DNA of 48,895 bases from contig JAFODP010000019.1 in assembly GCA_017380635.1 (NCBI GenBank), positions 1-48,895 on the forward strand, in the 5' to 3' direction. Of the stretch, positions 1 through 8,240 are shown piece after piece. A model generated the notes under the pieces. It saw only the letters and a program-made list of their open reading frames with translations. It ran no database searches and had not been told where the DNA came from. Every line of letters starts with the position of its first letter. The first letter of the stretch is position 1. Made by a program: the position numbers and the translations under genes. This DNA is from Bacteroidales bacterium. GTDB lineage: Bacteria > Bacteroidota > Bacteroidia > Bacteroidales > UBA1402.

Positions 1-2298
1 CCGCCCGCCGCCATGGATACGGTAGAGTTGCTTCCCTTCAAGCATCTCATCCAAGCCGGTATCGATGGTTTGATGGTGGGACATCTTTCGGTGCCCGCTC
101 TCGAAAAGGATGTGTTGTTGCCCTCCAGCCAATCGCGTGCCATTACAGGTGCTTTGCTTCACGATAGTTTGGGATTCAATGGTTTATGCTTCACCGATGC
201 CTTGGTGATGAAAGGTACCGTTTCTTCGTATAGCGGTATGAATTGCATCCGCTCTTTACAAGCCGGCAACGATATTTTGCTTAGTCCGGCCAATCTTCCG
301 GCCGATATCACGGCGGTGGTGAAAGCGGTGGAAAAAGGCCTGTTGAGCGATAGCCTTATCGATGCCAAATGTCGCAAGTTGCTCACGTACAAATATGCTT
401 TGGGTTTATCGAAACAGCAGCCCATCCAACTTGATAGTATCGTGGATGTTTTGAACCATGAGCAGGCGAAAGCTTTGAATCTGCGTTTGCATGTGGAAGC
501 CATCACTTTGTTGCGCAACCAAAACGATTTCCTTCCCTTGAGACATTTGGATAGTAAAAAAACGGCGGTGGTGCTTTTGGGCGCTTCCGACAAGAACAAT
601 GCTTTTGTAGAGCAGTTGAAAGCCTATCAGGAAAATATCGATGTCTATCCGGTGTTGGCGGGCAACGAAAACGATCGCGAAGATTTGGCCGAGCAATTGA
701 AAAAATACGACCGTTGCATTGTGGCTATTTATGCCAATACCCGTCAGCAACAGCTTTGGTTGGCCCGTTTGCGTCATTTGCCCCATTTGGCACTTTGCTT
801 TTTCTCCTCGCCTTATTCCATGGCCCTGCATGGCGATATCCTGCAAGAGGCAGAGGCGGTGCTTTGTGCTTACGAAAATAGCGAACTATCGCAAAAAGCT
901 GCTGCGCAAGCCATTTTCGGAGGAAATAGCATCAGAGGTCGTCTGTCGGCTCCTATCGGTAAATATTATCCTTGTGGCTGGGGTTTGGATACGGAAAAAA
1001 CGCGTCTGTCGTATCTCTATCCCGAAAATGTTGATATGAGCAGCCTTCGCATGATGGCGATTGACAGTATCGTGGAAGACGCTTTGCAGCGCGAGGTTTT
1101 TCCCGGTTGTCAGGTTTTGGTGGCCAAGGACGGCGCGGTGGTATGGAATAAATCTTATGGTTATATCGATCACGAACACAGCCGAGCCGTCAGCAACGAC
1201 GATATTTACGACCTGGCCTCTTTAACCAAAGCCATTGCTTGTACACCCATGATTATGTCGCTCGCCGAGCAAGGACGTTTGCATTTGGACGAAGCGGTTT
1301 CCAATTATCTGCCGGCTTTGCAAAAAGGCGATAAGTCCGATTTATCTTTCCGTCAGATGTTGTACCACGAGTCGCGTTTGCCGTCTTTCGTGCCCTTTTA
1401 CCAAATGTTGATAGATACTTCCAGCTATGCATCGCCATTCTTTTTGACTTATCGTGCAGACAGCGTGCATTGTATGCGCTTCGACGAAAATGCTTGGGCG
1501 CCTGGTTCTTACAATTTTTATTCGCATTTGGTGTCGTCTACCGCCAAGGATTCTTTCTCTTTGCAGGTGGCCGAAGATTTCTACGTGCACGATTCTTTCC
1601 GCGACAGCGTTATCCGTCGTATCAACGACGCCGATTTATTGAAGCGTAAACGCTACGTATACAGCGATTTGGGCTATCTGTTGATGGGCTTTGCCGCCGA
1701 GAATATTGCCCGCAAAACGGTGGAAGACTATGTCTTTGATGAATTTTATGCACCGCTGGGCGCCTACACCACCAGTTATCATCCGCTGAAACGTTTTGAT
1801 GCCTCGCGTATCGTGCCCACTACGCTCGATACTTGTTTGCGCAAGCAATTGCTTTGCGGTTATACCCACGACGAAGCGGCTGCTTTTTTGGGCGGTGCTG
1901 CGGGCAACGCCGGCGTATTCTCCAATGCCAACGATTTGGCTAAAGTTTTGCAGATGTATCTCGAGCAAGGAACCTATGGCGGCCATCGTTATTTTGAGGC
2001 TAAGACCTTGCGCTTCTTTACTTCAACCCGCAGCAAACTGAGCCGAAGAATGCTGGGTTTTGATGCTTACGAGCCCAATCCGCAGAAGAAACAACCGGTG
2101 TGCGAAAAGGCTTCCATCTGGACCTATGGTCATGTGGGCTTTACCGGCACTTGTTTCTGGATAGATCCTGTCAATCGGGTGGTGTATATTTTCCTGAGCA
2201 ATCGCGTGCATCCCGACCGCACCAACAATGCTTTGGCCAGATTGGATATCCGTCCTAAGATTCAGGCAGTTATTTATGAAAGTATGGAAAAGAAATAA
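1..2298 (+). CDS. GH3 beta-N-acetylglucosaminidase / class C beta-lactamase-like fusion, 5'-truncated
   Basis: The frame is open from the first base, so the gene begins upstream. The Met codon at 13 is internal: a GH3 domain should have a KHFPGHG-type His/Asp motif before this point and it is missing. Counting from that Met, residues 1-130 are the end of a GH3 (NagZ-like) barrel, with the nucleophile Asp62 in TDALVMKG. Residues about 180-320 look like the alpha/beta domain that follows in larger GH3 enzymes. Residues about 345-755 are a serine hydrolase of the beta-lactamase/AmpC type, with S403-L-T-K406, a YSD triad and HVGFTGT near the end. This fusion is known in Bacteroidetes. The GH3 part probably removes N-acetylhexosamine from glycans or muropeptides. 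The role of the serine hydrolase half is not shown, though peptidoglycan turnover is plausible. A glycosyltransferase follows after 8 bp. Confidence 0.85.
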   Translation, partial: PPAAMDTVELLPFKHLIQAGIDGLMVGHLSVPALEKDVLLPSSQSRAITGALLHDSLGFNGLCFTDALVMKGTVSSYSGMNCIRSLQAGNDILLSPANLPADITAVVKAVEKGLLSDSLIDAKCRKLLTYKYALGLSKQQPIQLDSIVDVLNHEQAKALNLRLHVEAITLLRNQNDFLPLRHLDSKKTAVVLLGASDKNNAFVEQLKAYQENIDVYPVLAGNENDREDLAEQLKKYDRCIVAIYANTRQQQLWLARLRHLPHLALCFFSSPYSMALHGDILQEAEAVLCAYENSELSQKAAAQAIFGGNSIRGRLSAPIGKYYPCGWGLDTEKTRLSYLYPENVDMSSLRMMAIDSIVEDALQREVFPGCQVLVAKDGAVVWNKSYGYIDHEHSRAVSNDDIYDLASLTKAIACTPMIMSLAEQGRLHLDEAVSNYLPALQKGDKSDLSFRQMLYHESRLPSFVPFYQMLIDTSSYASPFFLTYRADSVHCMRFDENAWAPGSYNFYSHLVSSTAKDSFSLQVAEDFYVHDSFRDSVIRRINDADLLKRKRYVYSDLGYLLMGFAAENIARKTVEDYVFDEFYAPLGAYTTSYHPLKRFDASRIVPTTLDTCLRKQLLCGYTHDEAAAFLGGAAGNAGVFSNANDLAKVLQMYLEQGTYGGHRYFEAKTLRFFTSTRSKLSRRMLGFDAYEPNPQKKQPVCEKASIWTYGHVGFTGTCFWIDPVNRVVYIFLSNRVHPDRTNNALARLDIRPKIQAVIYESMEKK

Positions 2299-2306
2299 TC
2301 AAGAAT

Positions 2307-3212
2307 ATGGCAAAATTTTCTTTGGTGATAGCTACTTACAATCGAGCAGAACAAGTATTGATTACTTTGCGTTCGGTGGCTCGTCAGCAGGCTGAGGCTT
2401 CGCTGTGGGAATGTATCGTGGTAGATAATAATTCAAGCGACCATACGGCCGAGAATATTCGGGCTTTCATCGCGGAGCATCCGCAACTCAACATTCACTA
2501 TTGTCTGGAAACAAAGCAAGGCTTGTCGCACGCGCGCAATGCCGGCATAGCTCATTCTTCGGGCGAAATCGTGGCCTTCATCGACGACGACGAACATATC
2601 GTTCCCGGCTTTATCGATGCCTATCTGCAGCTTTTCGACAATTATCCCGATGCTATGTCGGCGGGTGGAAAAATTATAGCCGAATATCCCACCGGCAGAC
2701 CGCAGTGGATGTCGAAGTATGCCGAAGAACCCATTGCCAATCCGATGGATTTTGGCCAGGCTATCAAAGTGTTTCCCAAGTCTCGTATTCCCGGCGGAGG
2801 CAATATGGCCATGCGAAGAGAAGTTTTCGACAAGATAGGCGTTTTCGATACTGCCTTGGGACGTTCCGGCAAGAAACTGACGGGCGGGGAAGAAAGCGAT
2901 TTGTTCGAACGTATGGCCCGACAGGGAATGACTTGCTATTATGTGCCTGCTGCGGTGATGTATCATATCATTCCCGAAAGTAAATTGAATCAGGATTATT
3001 TCTCGCGTTTGGCTTACAATAATGGTCGTGGACAGTGGGAGAGAGCCGTGCTGCATCATCGTCGTTTTGGCTTGTTTGTGAAGGAATTATGTAAATGGGT
3101 GGCTACCTTTTTGCTCTGTCTTACGCATCGTCCTATACAATCGAAATATTTGCTTTTGTTGCGTAAGAATATCTCGAAGGGTATTATACAGGCGGCATGC
3201 GAGCAAAATTGA
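2307..3212 (+). CDS. GT2-family glycosyltransferase
   Basis: 301 residues. A GT-A fold family 2 glycosyltransferase, shown by the N-terminal SLVIATYNR strand, VVDNNSSD at residues 38-45 (nucleotide binding), the DxD-type metal site FIDDDE (Asp93-Asp95) and GGEESDLF at 193-200, which carries the acidic residues expected near the catalytic base. The C-terminal 60 residues are basic and hydrophobic and may sit on the inner membrane. It would transfer a sugar from a nucleotide sugar to a cell-surface glycan, but donor and acceptor cannot be read from the sequence. It lies 8 bp after the GH3/serine hydrolase gene and is probably cotranscribed with it. No polysaccharide cluster surrounds it. Confidence 0.85.
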   Translation: MAKFSLVIATYNRAEQVLITLRSVARQQAEASLWECIVVDNNSSDHTAENIRAFIAEHPQLNIHYCLETKQGLSHARNAGIAHSSGEIVAFIDDDEHIVPGFIDAYLQLFDNYPDAMSAGGKIIAEYPTGRPQWMSKYAEEPIANPMDFGQAIKVFPKSRIPGGGNMAMRREVFDKIGVFDTALGRSGKKLTGGEESDLFERMARQGMTCYYVPAAVMYHIIPESKLNQDYFSRLAYNNGRGQWERAVLHHRRFGLFVKELCKWVATFLLCLTHRPIQSKYLLLLRKNISKGIIQAACEQN

Positions 3213-3220
3213 AAATTAGC

Positions 3221-3251
3221 TTTGAAAATAAATAGATAAAATCTATTTTTG
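3221..3251 (+). promoter_or_regulatory. Bacteroides-type promoter of the split-transketolase operon, with overlapping inverted repeat
   Basis: The -33 element TTTG is at 3221-3224 and the -7 element TATTTTTG (consensus TAnnTTTG) at 3244-3251, with a 19-bp spacer. A perfect 8-bp inverted repeat, AAATAGAT / ATCTATTT with a 3-bp spacer (3230-3248), covers the spacer and -7 element, which is where a repressor would bind. The AT richness makes a chance palindrome possible. Confidence 0.7.
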
Positions 3252-3290
3252 TGGCTTATTGAAAAGAATAATCTATAAAACTAAAACCAT

Positions 3291-4142
3291 ATGAGTGTCA
3301 TTGATCAAAAGAAGCTTCAAGCGCTTCAACTTTTGGCGGCTCAAATCCGCAAAAGAGAAATTGAGATTATTTACAAGGCCAGAGCAGGTCATACCGGAGG
3401 TTCTCTTTCATCAACCGATATGCTGACAGCCTTGTATTTTCATGTGATGAATATTGATCCCAAGCAACCTAATATGCCCGATCGCGACCGTTTTATCATG
3501 AGTAAGGGCCATAGTGTAGAATCGCTTTATTGTGTATTGGCCAAGGCCGGTTTCTTCGAAGATGCCTGGTTGGAAACTTTCAGCTGCTATCAGAGTAAAT
3601 TGGCCGGACATCCCACGCGCAAAGTGCCCGGAGTGGAAATGAATACCGGTGCTTTGGGTCATGGTTTGCCTGCCGGCGTAGGTATGGCTATCGCTGCCAA
3701 AATGGACAAGAAAGACTACTACACTTTTGTGATGATGGGCGACGGTGAACAAGGCGAAGGTTCTATCTACGAAGCTGCCATGGCCGGTTCGCACTACAAA
3801 CTCGACAATTTGGTGGCAATCATCGACCGCAACCATTTGCAGATCAGTGGAAATACCGAAGATGTGATGTCGCTCGAACCGATGCGTGAACGTTGGGAAG
3901 CTTTCGGCTGGAATGTTTACGAAATTGATGGTAACGATATGAAAGCTATCCTCGAAACCTACGAAGATATCAAGCAGAAGAAGGGTAAACCTCATCTTAT
4001 TATCTCTCATACCATCAAGGGTAAAGGCGTTTCTTACATGGAAAATGTGGCCAAATGGCATCACGGTGTTCCTACCGACGAAGAATACGCTATCGCGATG
4101 AAAGAACTGGATCAAGCAATAGAAACTATTAAGAACGCATAA
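3291..4142 (+). CDS. Transketolase N-terminal subunit (possible apulose-4-phosphate transketolase subunit A)
   Basis: 283 residues, the thiamine-diphosphate-binding half of a split transketolase. Visible motifs are AGHTGGSLS (32-40), SKGH (71-74), the GALGHGLPAGVG loop (120-131) and the ThDP/metal motif G150-D-G...N181. A full transketolase is about 670 residues and one is encoded at 41894-43909, so this two-gene enzyme is an additional, probably specialised one. It starts the operon and is followed 3 bp later by the C-terminal subunit. Known family fact: two-subunit transketolases include the apulose-4-phosphate enzyme of D-apiose catabolism. That assignment here is inferred from the kinase and isomerase neighbours; a generic pentose role cannot be excluded. 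Confidence 0.9.
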   Translation: MSVIDQKKLQALQLLAAQIRKREIEIIYKARAGHTGGSLSSTDMLTALYFHVMNIDPKQPNMPDRDRFIMSKGHSVESLYCVLAKAGFFEDAWLETFSCYQSKLAGHPTRKVPGVEMNTGALGHGLPAGVGMAIAAKMDKKDYYTFVMMGDGEQGEGSIYEAAMAGSHYKLDNLVAIIDRNHLQISGNTEDVMSLEPMRERWEAFGWNVYEIDGNDMKAILETYEDIKQKKGKPHLIISHTIKGKGVSYMENVAKWHHGVPTDEEYAIAMKELDQAIETIKNA

Positions 4143-4145
4143 GCT

Positions 4146-5078
4146 ATGAATACGATACCTTGCAGAAAAATGATTACCGACAGTCTGGTGGAATTCGGAC
4201 GTCAGGACAAGAATATTGTGGCTGTTACCACCGATGCCCGTGGTTCGGTTACTTTGGGTGATTTCGCGAAAGAACTGCCCGAACAATTTGTGGAATTGGG
4301 TATTGCGGAACAGAATGCTGTTGGTGTGGCCGCAGGTTTGGCTTCTACCGGCAAAAATGTATTTGTTTGTGGTCCGGCTTGTTTCTATGTGGCTCGTTCC
4401 TTGGAACAAGTTAAGGTAGACATGGCTTATTCCAACATGCCCGTTCGTATTTTGGGCGTGAGCGGCGGTGTGAGCTATGGCGCTTTGGGTGCTACCCATC
4501 ACAGTTTGCACGATATTGCCGTGTTGCGTTGTTTCCCCGGAATTACCGTTGCTTTGCCTTGCGATATTTACGAAAGTCGTCGTTTGGTGGAAAGCTTGCT
4601 CGATTATCCCCATCCTGTGTACATCCGTGTAGGTCGTAATGCCGTGCCCAATGTGTACGAAAGCACCGATATTCCTTTCCAGATTGGTAAAGCTATTCAA
4701 GTGTGCGACGGTAAAGATCTCACCATCATTGCTTGTGGCGAAACTGTTTATCATGCCAAGATGGCTGCCGAGGCTTTGGCCAAGGATGGTATCAGTGTTC
4801 GCGTGTTGGATATGCACACCTTGAAACCGCTTGATGAAGAAGCTATCTTGAAGGCTGCTGCCGAAACCGGTCGTATCCTTACGGTAGAAGAACATAGCAT
4901 TTATGGTGGTTTGGGTGCTGCCGTGGCTCAATTGGTGGCCGAACATAATCCCGTTCCCGTGAAGTTCTTGGGTATTCCCGACGAAAATGCTGTTATCGGT
5001 AATTCTAAAGAAATTTTCCATCACTATAAGATGGATTACGAAGGCATCATCGAAACCGTTAAAGCTTGGTTGCAATGA
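4146..5078 (+). CDS. Transketolase C-terminal subunit (possible apulose-4-phosphate transketolase subunit B)
   Basis: 310 residues, the pyrimidine-binding and C-terminal halves of transketolase. The catalytic Glu that activates ThDP is Glu55 in LGIAEQN. The sequence continues through the YSNMPVRILGVSGGVSYG region and ends with a Rossmann-like C-terminal domain (from about residue 185, KDLTIIACGE). It should pair with the preceding subunit. Its TGA stop overlaps the ATG of the kinase gene (ATGA), which implies translational coupling. A proposed reaction, by context only, is transfer of a two-carbon unit from apulose 4-phosphate to glyceraldehyde 3-phosphate, giving dihydroxyacetone phosphate and xylulose 5-phosphate. 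Confidence 0.9.
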   Translation: MNTIPCRKMITDSLVEFGRQDKNIVAVTTDARGSVTLGDFAKELPEQFVELGIAEQNAVGVAAGLASTGKNVFVCGPACFYVARSLEQVKVDMAYSNMPVRILGVSGGVSYGALGATHHSLHDIAVLRCFPGITVALPCDIYESRRLVESLLDYPHPVYIRVGRNAVPNVYESTDIPFQIGKAIQVCDGKDLTIIACGETVYHAKMAAEALAKDGISVRVLDMHTLKPLDEEAILKAAAETGRILTVEEHSIYGGLGAAVAQLVAEHNPVPVKFLGIPDENAVIGNSKEIFHHYKMDYEGIIETVKAWLQ

Positions 5079-6556
5079 AATATATTCTCGCGATAGACCA
5101 AAGTACTTCCGCCACCAAACTGATGCTTTTTGATGAGCAGGAAAAACTCTGCGGACGTGTTTCTTTGGATCATCAACAATTTTATCCGCAGTTGGGTTGG
5201 GTAGAACACGATGCACACGAAATTATGCAGAATGTTTACCAAGGTGCCGCACAACTGATTGAAAAAACAGGCGTTGATAAAAAAGATATTCTTTCAGTGG
5301 CTATTACCAATCAGCGCGAAACGGTGGTGCTGTGGGATGCGGCTACTTCCAAGACGGTATATCCGGCTGTGGTTTGGCAATGCCAACGCGGTGCCGATTA
5401 TTGTCGTCAGTGGAGAGAAGCCGGCTTGACGGAAAAAGTACAGGCTAAAACCGGTTTGCTCATTGATGCTTATTTCTCGGTGAGTGGTTTGCGTTGGATG
5501 CTCGACAATGTGCCTTCGGCTCGTGAAAGGGCAGAGGCCGGCCAATTGCGCATGGGTACCATCGATAGCTGGATTATCTGGAACCTGACCAATGGTCGCG
5601 TTCATGCTACCGACCAAACCAATGCTTCGCGCACCATGATGTACAATATCCACACTTTGGCTTGGGACGAAGAATTGCTCGAAGATTTCAAGATTCCGGC
5701 TTCTTTGTTGCCCGAAGTGCGTGCCTGCGATGCTTGTTTTGGTGAAACCGATTTTGGTGGCCTTTTCGATGCACCTATTCCTATTGCCGGTGTGTTGGGC
5801 GATTCTCATGCTGCTTTGGTGGGACAAGCTTGTTTCCAGGAAGGTTTGGGTAAAGCTACTTATGGTACCGGTTCGTCGGTGATGGTAAATATTGGCCAAC
5901 AGGCTCATCATGCGCCCGAAGGTTTGGTTACTTCGGTGGCTTTCGCTGCTCAAGGCCAGACATTTTATGCCTTCGAAGGTAATATTCACTGCACCGGTGC
6001 TACCATCAAATGGATGGTGGACGATCTGCAACTCATCGATCATGCTTCCGAAACTGAGGCTTTGGCCACTTCCGTGCCCGATAATGGTGGCGTGTTTGTG
6101 GTGCCTGCTTTTGCCGGTTTGGGCGCTCCTTGGTGGAATAGCGATGCCCGCGCTTTGATTTGTGGATTGAGCCGCGGTAGCAAGAAGGCTCATGTGGTGC
6201 GTGCCGCTTTGGAAGCCATCGCTTATCAGGTGAACGATTTGGTTTCTCTGATGACCGAACAAGCCGGTGTCAATCTGAAAGAATTGCGCGTGGATGGCGG
6301 TCCTACCAACAATGCTTTCCTCATGCAGTTCCAGGCAGATATGTTGCAGGCCAATGTCAGCATCAGTCCTATCGAAGAAGCTTCTGCTTTGGGTGCTGTG
6401 CGTATGAATGCCTTGGCACTGAAGCGTTTCGATAGTTTTGAGGCTTTGGCTGCTATGCGTAAGAATGCTCGTCCTGTTTTGCCGCAGATGTCGCTCGAAC
6501 AACGTCAGGCTTTGCGCGATGCTTGGACCGCTGCCGTAAAACGTGCTTTATTGTAA
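5075..6556 (+). CDS. FGGY carbohydrate kinase, glycerol-kinase-like, likely ketose kinase (candidate apulose kinase)
   Basis: 493 residues from the ATG at 5075, preferred over the in-frame TTG at 5066 because it gives the 4-bp ATGA overlap with the upstream gene and begins at the ATP-binding strand YILAIDQSTSATK. Overall it resembles glycerol kinase closely: NQRET (Arg81, Glu82), DAYFS (Tyr133) and GDSHAALVGQ (Asp243) are visible. Two positions that contact glycerol in E. coli GlpK differ: the Gln after the catalytic Asp is Ser244, and the GTGCF aromatic is Ser268 in GTGSS. That argues for a bulkier or branched substrate. No glycerol facilitator or glycerol-3-phosphate dehydrogenase is nearby, whereas an aldose isomerase and a split transketolase are. 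Apulose kinase is the best contextual guess; glycerol kinase is the alternative. Confidence 0.85.
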   Translation: MKYILAIDQSTSATKLMLFDEQEKLCGRVSLDHQQFYPQLGWVEHDAHEIMQNVYQGAAQLIEKTGVDKKDILSVAITNQRETVVLWDAATSKTVYPAVVWQCQRGADYCRQWREAGLTEKVQAKTGLLIDAYFSVSGLRWMLDNVPSARERAEAGQLRMGTIDSWIIWNLTNGRVHATDQTNASRTMMYNIHTLAWDEELLEDFKIPASLLPEVRACDACFGETDFGGLFDAPIPIAGVLGDSHAALVGQACFQEGLGKATYGTGSSVMVNIGQQAHHAPEGLVTSVAFAAQGQTFYAFEGNIHCTGATIKWMVDDLQLIDHASETEALATSVPDNGGVFVVPAFAGLGAPWWNSDARALICGLSRGSKKAHVVRAALEAIAYQVNDLVSLMTEQAGVNLKELRVDGGPTNNAFLMQFQADMLQANVSISPIEEASALGAVRMNALALKRFDSFEALAAMRKNARPVLPQMSLEQRQALRDAWTAAVKRALL

Positions 6557-6588
6557 ATGAACAACTTAACAATTTAAACGATAAATCA

Positions 6589-8004
6589 ATGGCTTACAAA
6601 AAACAACTTTGCTTCGGTATCATCATCGGTACCCGCAATTATTTCAATTCAGATTTGGCTATCGATGTAAGAGCTCAACTCTTGAAGATGCTGAAAGATG
6701 CCGGTCACGATTATGTGATTCTTCCCGAAGATGCTACGCCTACTCAGGGTAGTATGGAAACCCGCGAAGATGGTATGAAATGTGCCAAATTGTTCCGAGA
6801 AAACCGCGACAAGATTGATGGTATCATCATTTGCTTGCCCAACTTCGGTTTCGAAATCGGTATCATCAATGCCATCGACTTGGCCGAACTCAATGTGCCC
6901 ATTCTGGTGCAAGCTTGCGACGACTCCAACGACAAAGTTGACCTCGATCATCGTCGTGATGCTTTCTGCGGTAAGATTTCTGTTTGCAACAACCTTTATC
7001 AATACAATATTCCTTTCACGCTTACTTCTTTGCATACTTGCGATATCGATTCGCCTGAATTCAAAGCCGATTTGGAATATTTCTCATCAGTATGTCGTGT
7101 GGTAAGAGGTTTGCACAAGGCTCGTATCGGTGCTATCGGTGCCCGTCCTATGGGTTTCCAAACGGTTCGCGCCAGCGAAAAGATTCTGCAAAGCAGTGGC
7201 ATTACCGTGGTTCCCGTCGATTTGTCTGAAATTCTTTTTGCAGCTCAAAAACTGAGCGATCAGGATGTGAAGGCCAAGATCGAAGAAATCCGTGCTTATG
7301 CTCATGTACCTGCTTGCTACGAAGAAAAACTGAAACTCCAGGCTAAGTTCGGTTTAGCTGTCGACAATTGGGTGGCTGAAAATGAAGTGGATGCTACGGC
7401 TATTCAATGTTGGGATTCTTTGGAAAAGAACTTTGGTTGCGCCGCTTGTGTCAGCATGAGTATGATGAGCGAAAAGCTTATCCCCAGTGCTTGCGAAATG
7501 GATATCGCCGGTGCCGTTTCTATGTATGTATTGAGCTTGGCTTCCGGTCAGCCCGCCGCTTTGCTCGATTGGAACAACAACTTCGCCAAAGAACGCAACA
7601 AATGTGTTTGTACTCACTGTGGTAACTATCCTAAGAGCTTCGTAAACAATAACTTGGAACTTGGTACTTTGGGCGTTTTGGGTCGTCAGTTGGGTTCTGT
7701 CAATACTTTCGGCGCTGTGAAGGGTATGGTTACCGAAGGCGACTTCTCGTTCTTCCGTATCTCTACCGACGACAATTACGGTTGCATCAAGTCTTACTTG
7801 GGCGAAGGTAAACTCACCAACGATCATTATGGTATGGACGGTTGTATCGCTGTTACTCAGGTTGATAACCTCCAAACTTTGATGCGTTACATCTGTAAGA
7901 ACGGTTTCGAACATCATGTGGCCATGTGTCGCAAGCACGTTGCCGACATCATCGAAGAAGCTACCACCAACTACCTCGGCTGGGATCTCTATCGTCACAG
8001 ATAA
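6589..8004 (+). CDS. L-fucose/L-arabinose isomerase-family protein (candidate D-apiose isomerase)
   Basis: 471 residues from ATG 6589. An upstream in-frame TTG at 6523 would run into the kinase gene and is not used. The protein has the two N-terminal Rossmann-like domains and C-terminal FucI-type domain of this family. Candidate Mn2+ ligands are Glu303 in PSACEMDIAG and Asp327 in LLDWNN, by analogy to E. coli FucI. It is cysteine-rich for a cytosolic enzyme, including a CVCTHCGNY stretch near residues 342-350. It closes the operon, 32 bp after the kinase. An aldose-to-ketose isomerisation feeding the kinase is strongly implied. D-apiose to D-apulose is inferred from the operon, but L-fucose or another sugar remains possible. 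No aldolase accompanies it, which argues against L-fucose. Confidence 0.85.
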   Translation: MAYKKQLCFGIIIGTRNYFNSDLAIDVRAQLLKMLKDAGHDYVILPEDATPTQGSMETREDGMKCAKLFRENRDKIDGIIICLPNFGFEIGIINAIDLAELNVPILVQACDDSNDKVDLDHRRDAFCGKISVCNNLYQYNIPFTLTSLHTCDIDSPEFKADLEYFSSVCRVVRGLHKARIGAIGARPMGFQTVRASEKILQSSGITVVPVDLSEILFAAQKLSDQDVKAKIEEIRAYAHVPACYEEKLKLQAKFGLAVDNWVAENEVDATAIQCWDSLEKNFGCAACVSMSMMSEKLIPSACEMDIAGAVSMYVLSLASGQPAALLDWNNNFAKERNKCVCTHCGNYPKSFVNNNLELGTLGVLGRQLGSVNTFGAVKGMVTEGDFSFFRISTDDNYGCIKSYLGEGKLTNDHYGMDGCIAVTQVDNLQTLMRYICKNGFEHHVAMCRKHVADIIEEATTNYLGWDLYRHR

Positions 8005-8015
8005 AGATTGGATAA

Positions 8016-8110
8016 TGCGTCATCTGCGGAGCCCGCTCGGATCATCCTCGGTCACGTACTTAGGTACGCTCCCGTCGTCTTCGCCTCGCGGCCACCACAT
8101 ATAGCGCATT
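8016..8110. repeat. GC-rich structured intergenic element
   Basis: A GC-rich block unlike the AT-rich flanks. It has an outer pair AATGCG / CGCATT, near 8022 and 8105, around an inner hairpin CGTAC-TTAG-GTACG at about 8055-8068. It lies between the isomerase stop and the terminator at 8168. The composition and hairpin suggest a dispersed noncoding repeat or an mRNA 3'-end structure; only one copy is present here. Confidence 0.4.
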
Positions 8111-8167
8111 CTCGCAAACTTTATAAGACACTACATGGAGTCTTAACTAATAGATAAATAAACGAAG

Positions 8168-8215
8168 GTGGCGTATGAAGGAACTACAGGGTTCACAACA
8201 TACGCCACTTTTATT
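8168..8215 (+). terminator. Rho-independent terminator of the transketolase-kinase-isomerase operon
   Basis: A perfect 10-bp stem, GTGGCGTATG (8168-8177) with CATACGCCAC (8199-8208), encloses a 21-nt loop and is followed by TTTTATTTTG. It may also stop minus-strand transcription from the DUF2812 gene. Confidence 0.85.
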
Positions 8216-8240
8216 TTGCTTAAATTTTTGCAGGCTTCAG

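Noticed and set aside
5066..5074. TTG start of the kinase gene three codons upstream of the ATG.
   Set aside because: The ATG at 5075 gives the usual stop-start overlap and places the ATP-binding strand at the N-terminus.
3411..5216. Minus-strand open frame of 601 codons across both split-transketolase genes.
   Set aside because: It mirrors two strongly supported genes, has no recognisable domain or start context and is explained by codon bias of the sense genes.
5075..6556. Naming the kinase glpK.
   Set aside because: Two substrate-contact positions of glycerol kinase are changed and no glycerol genes are nearby; the operon points to a ketose.
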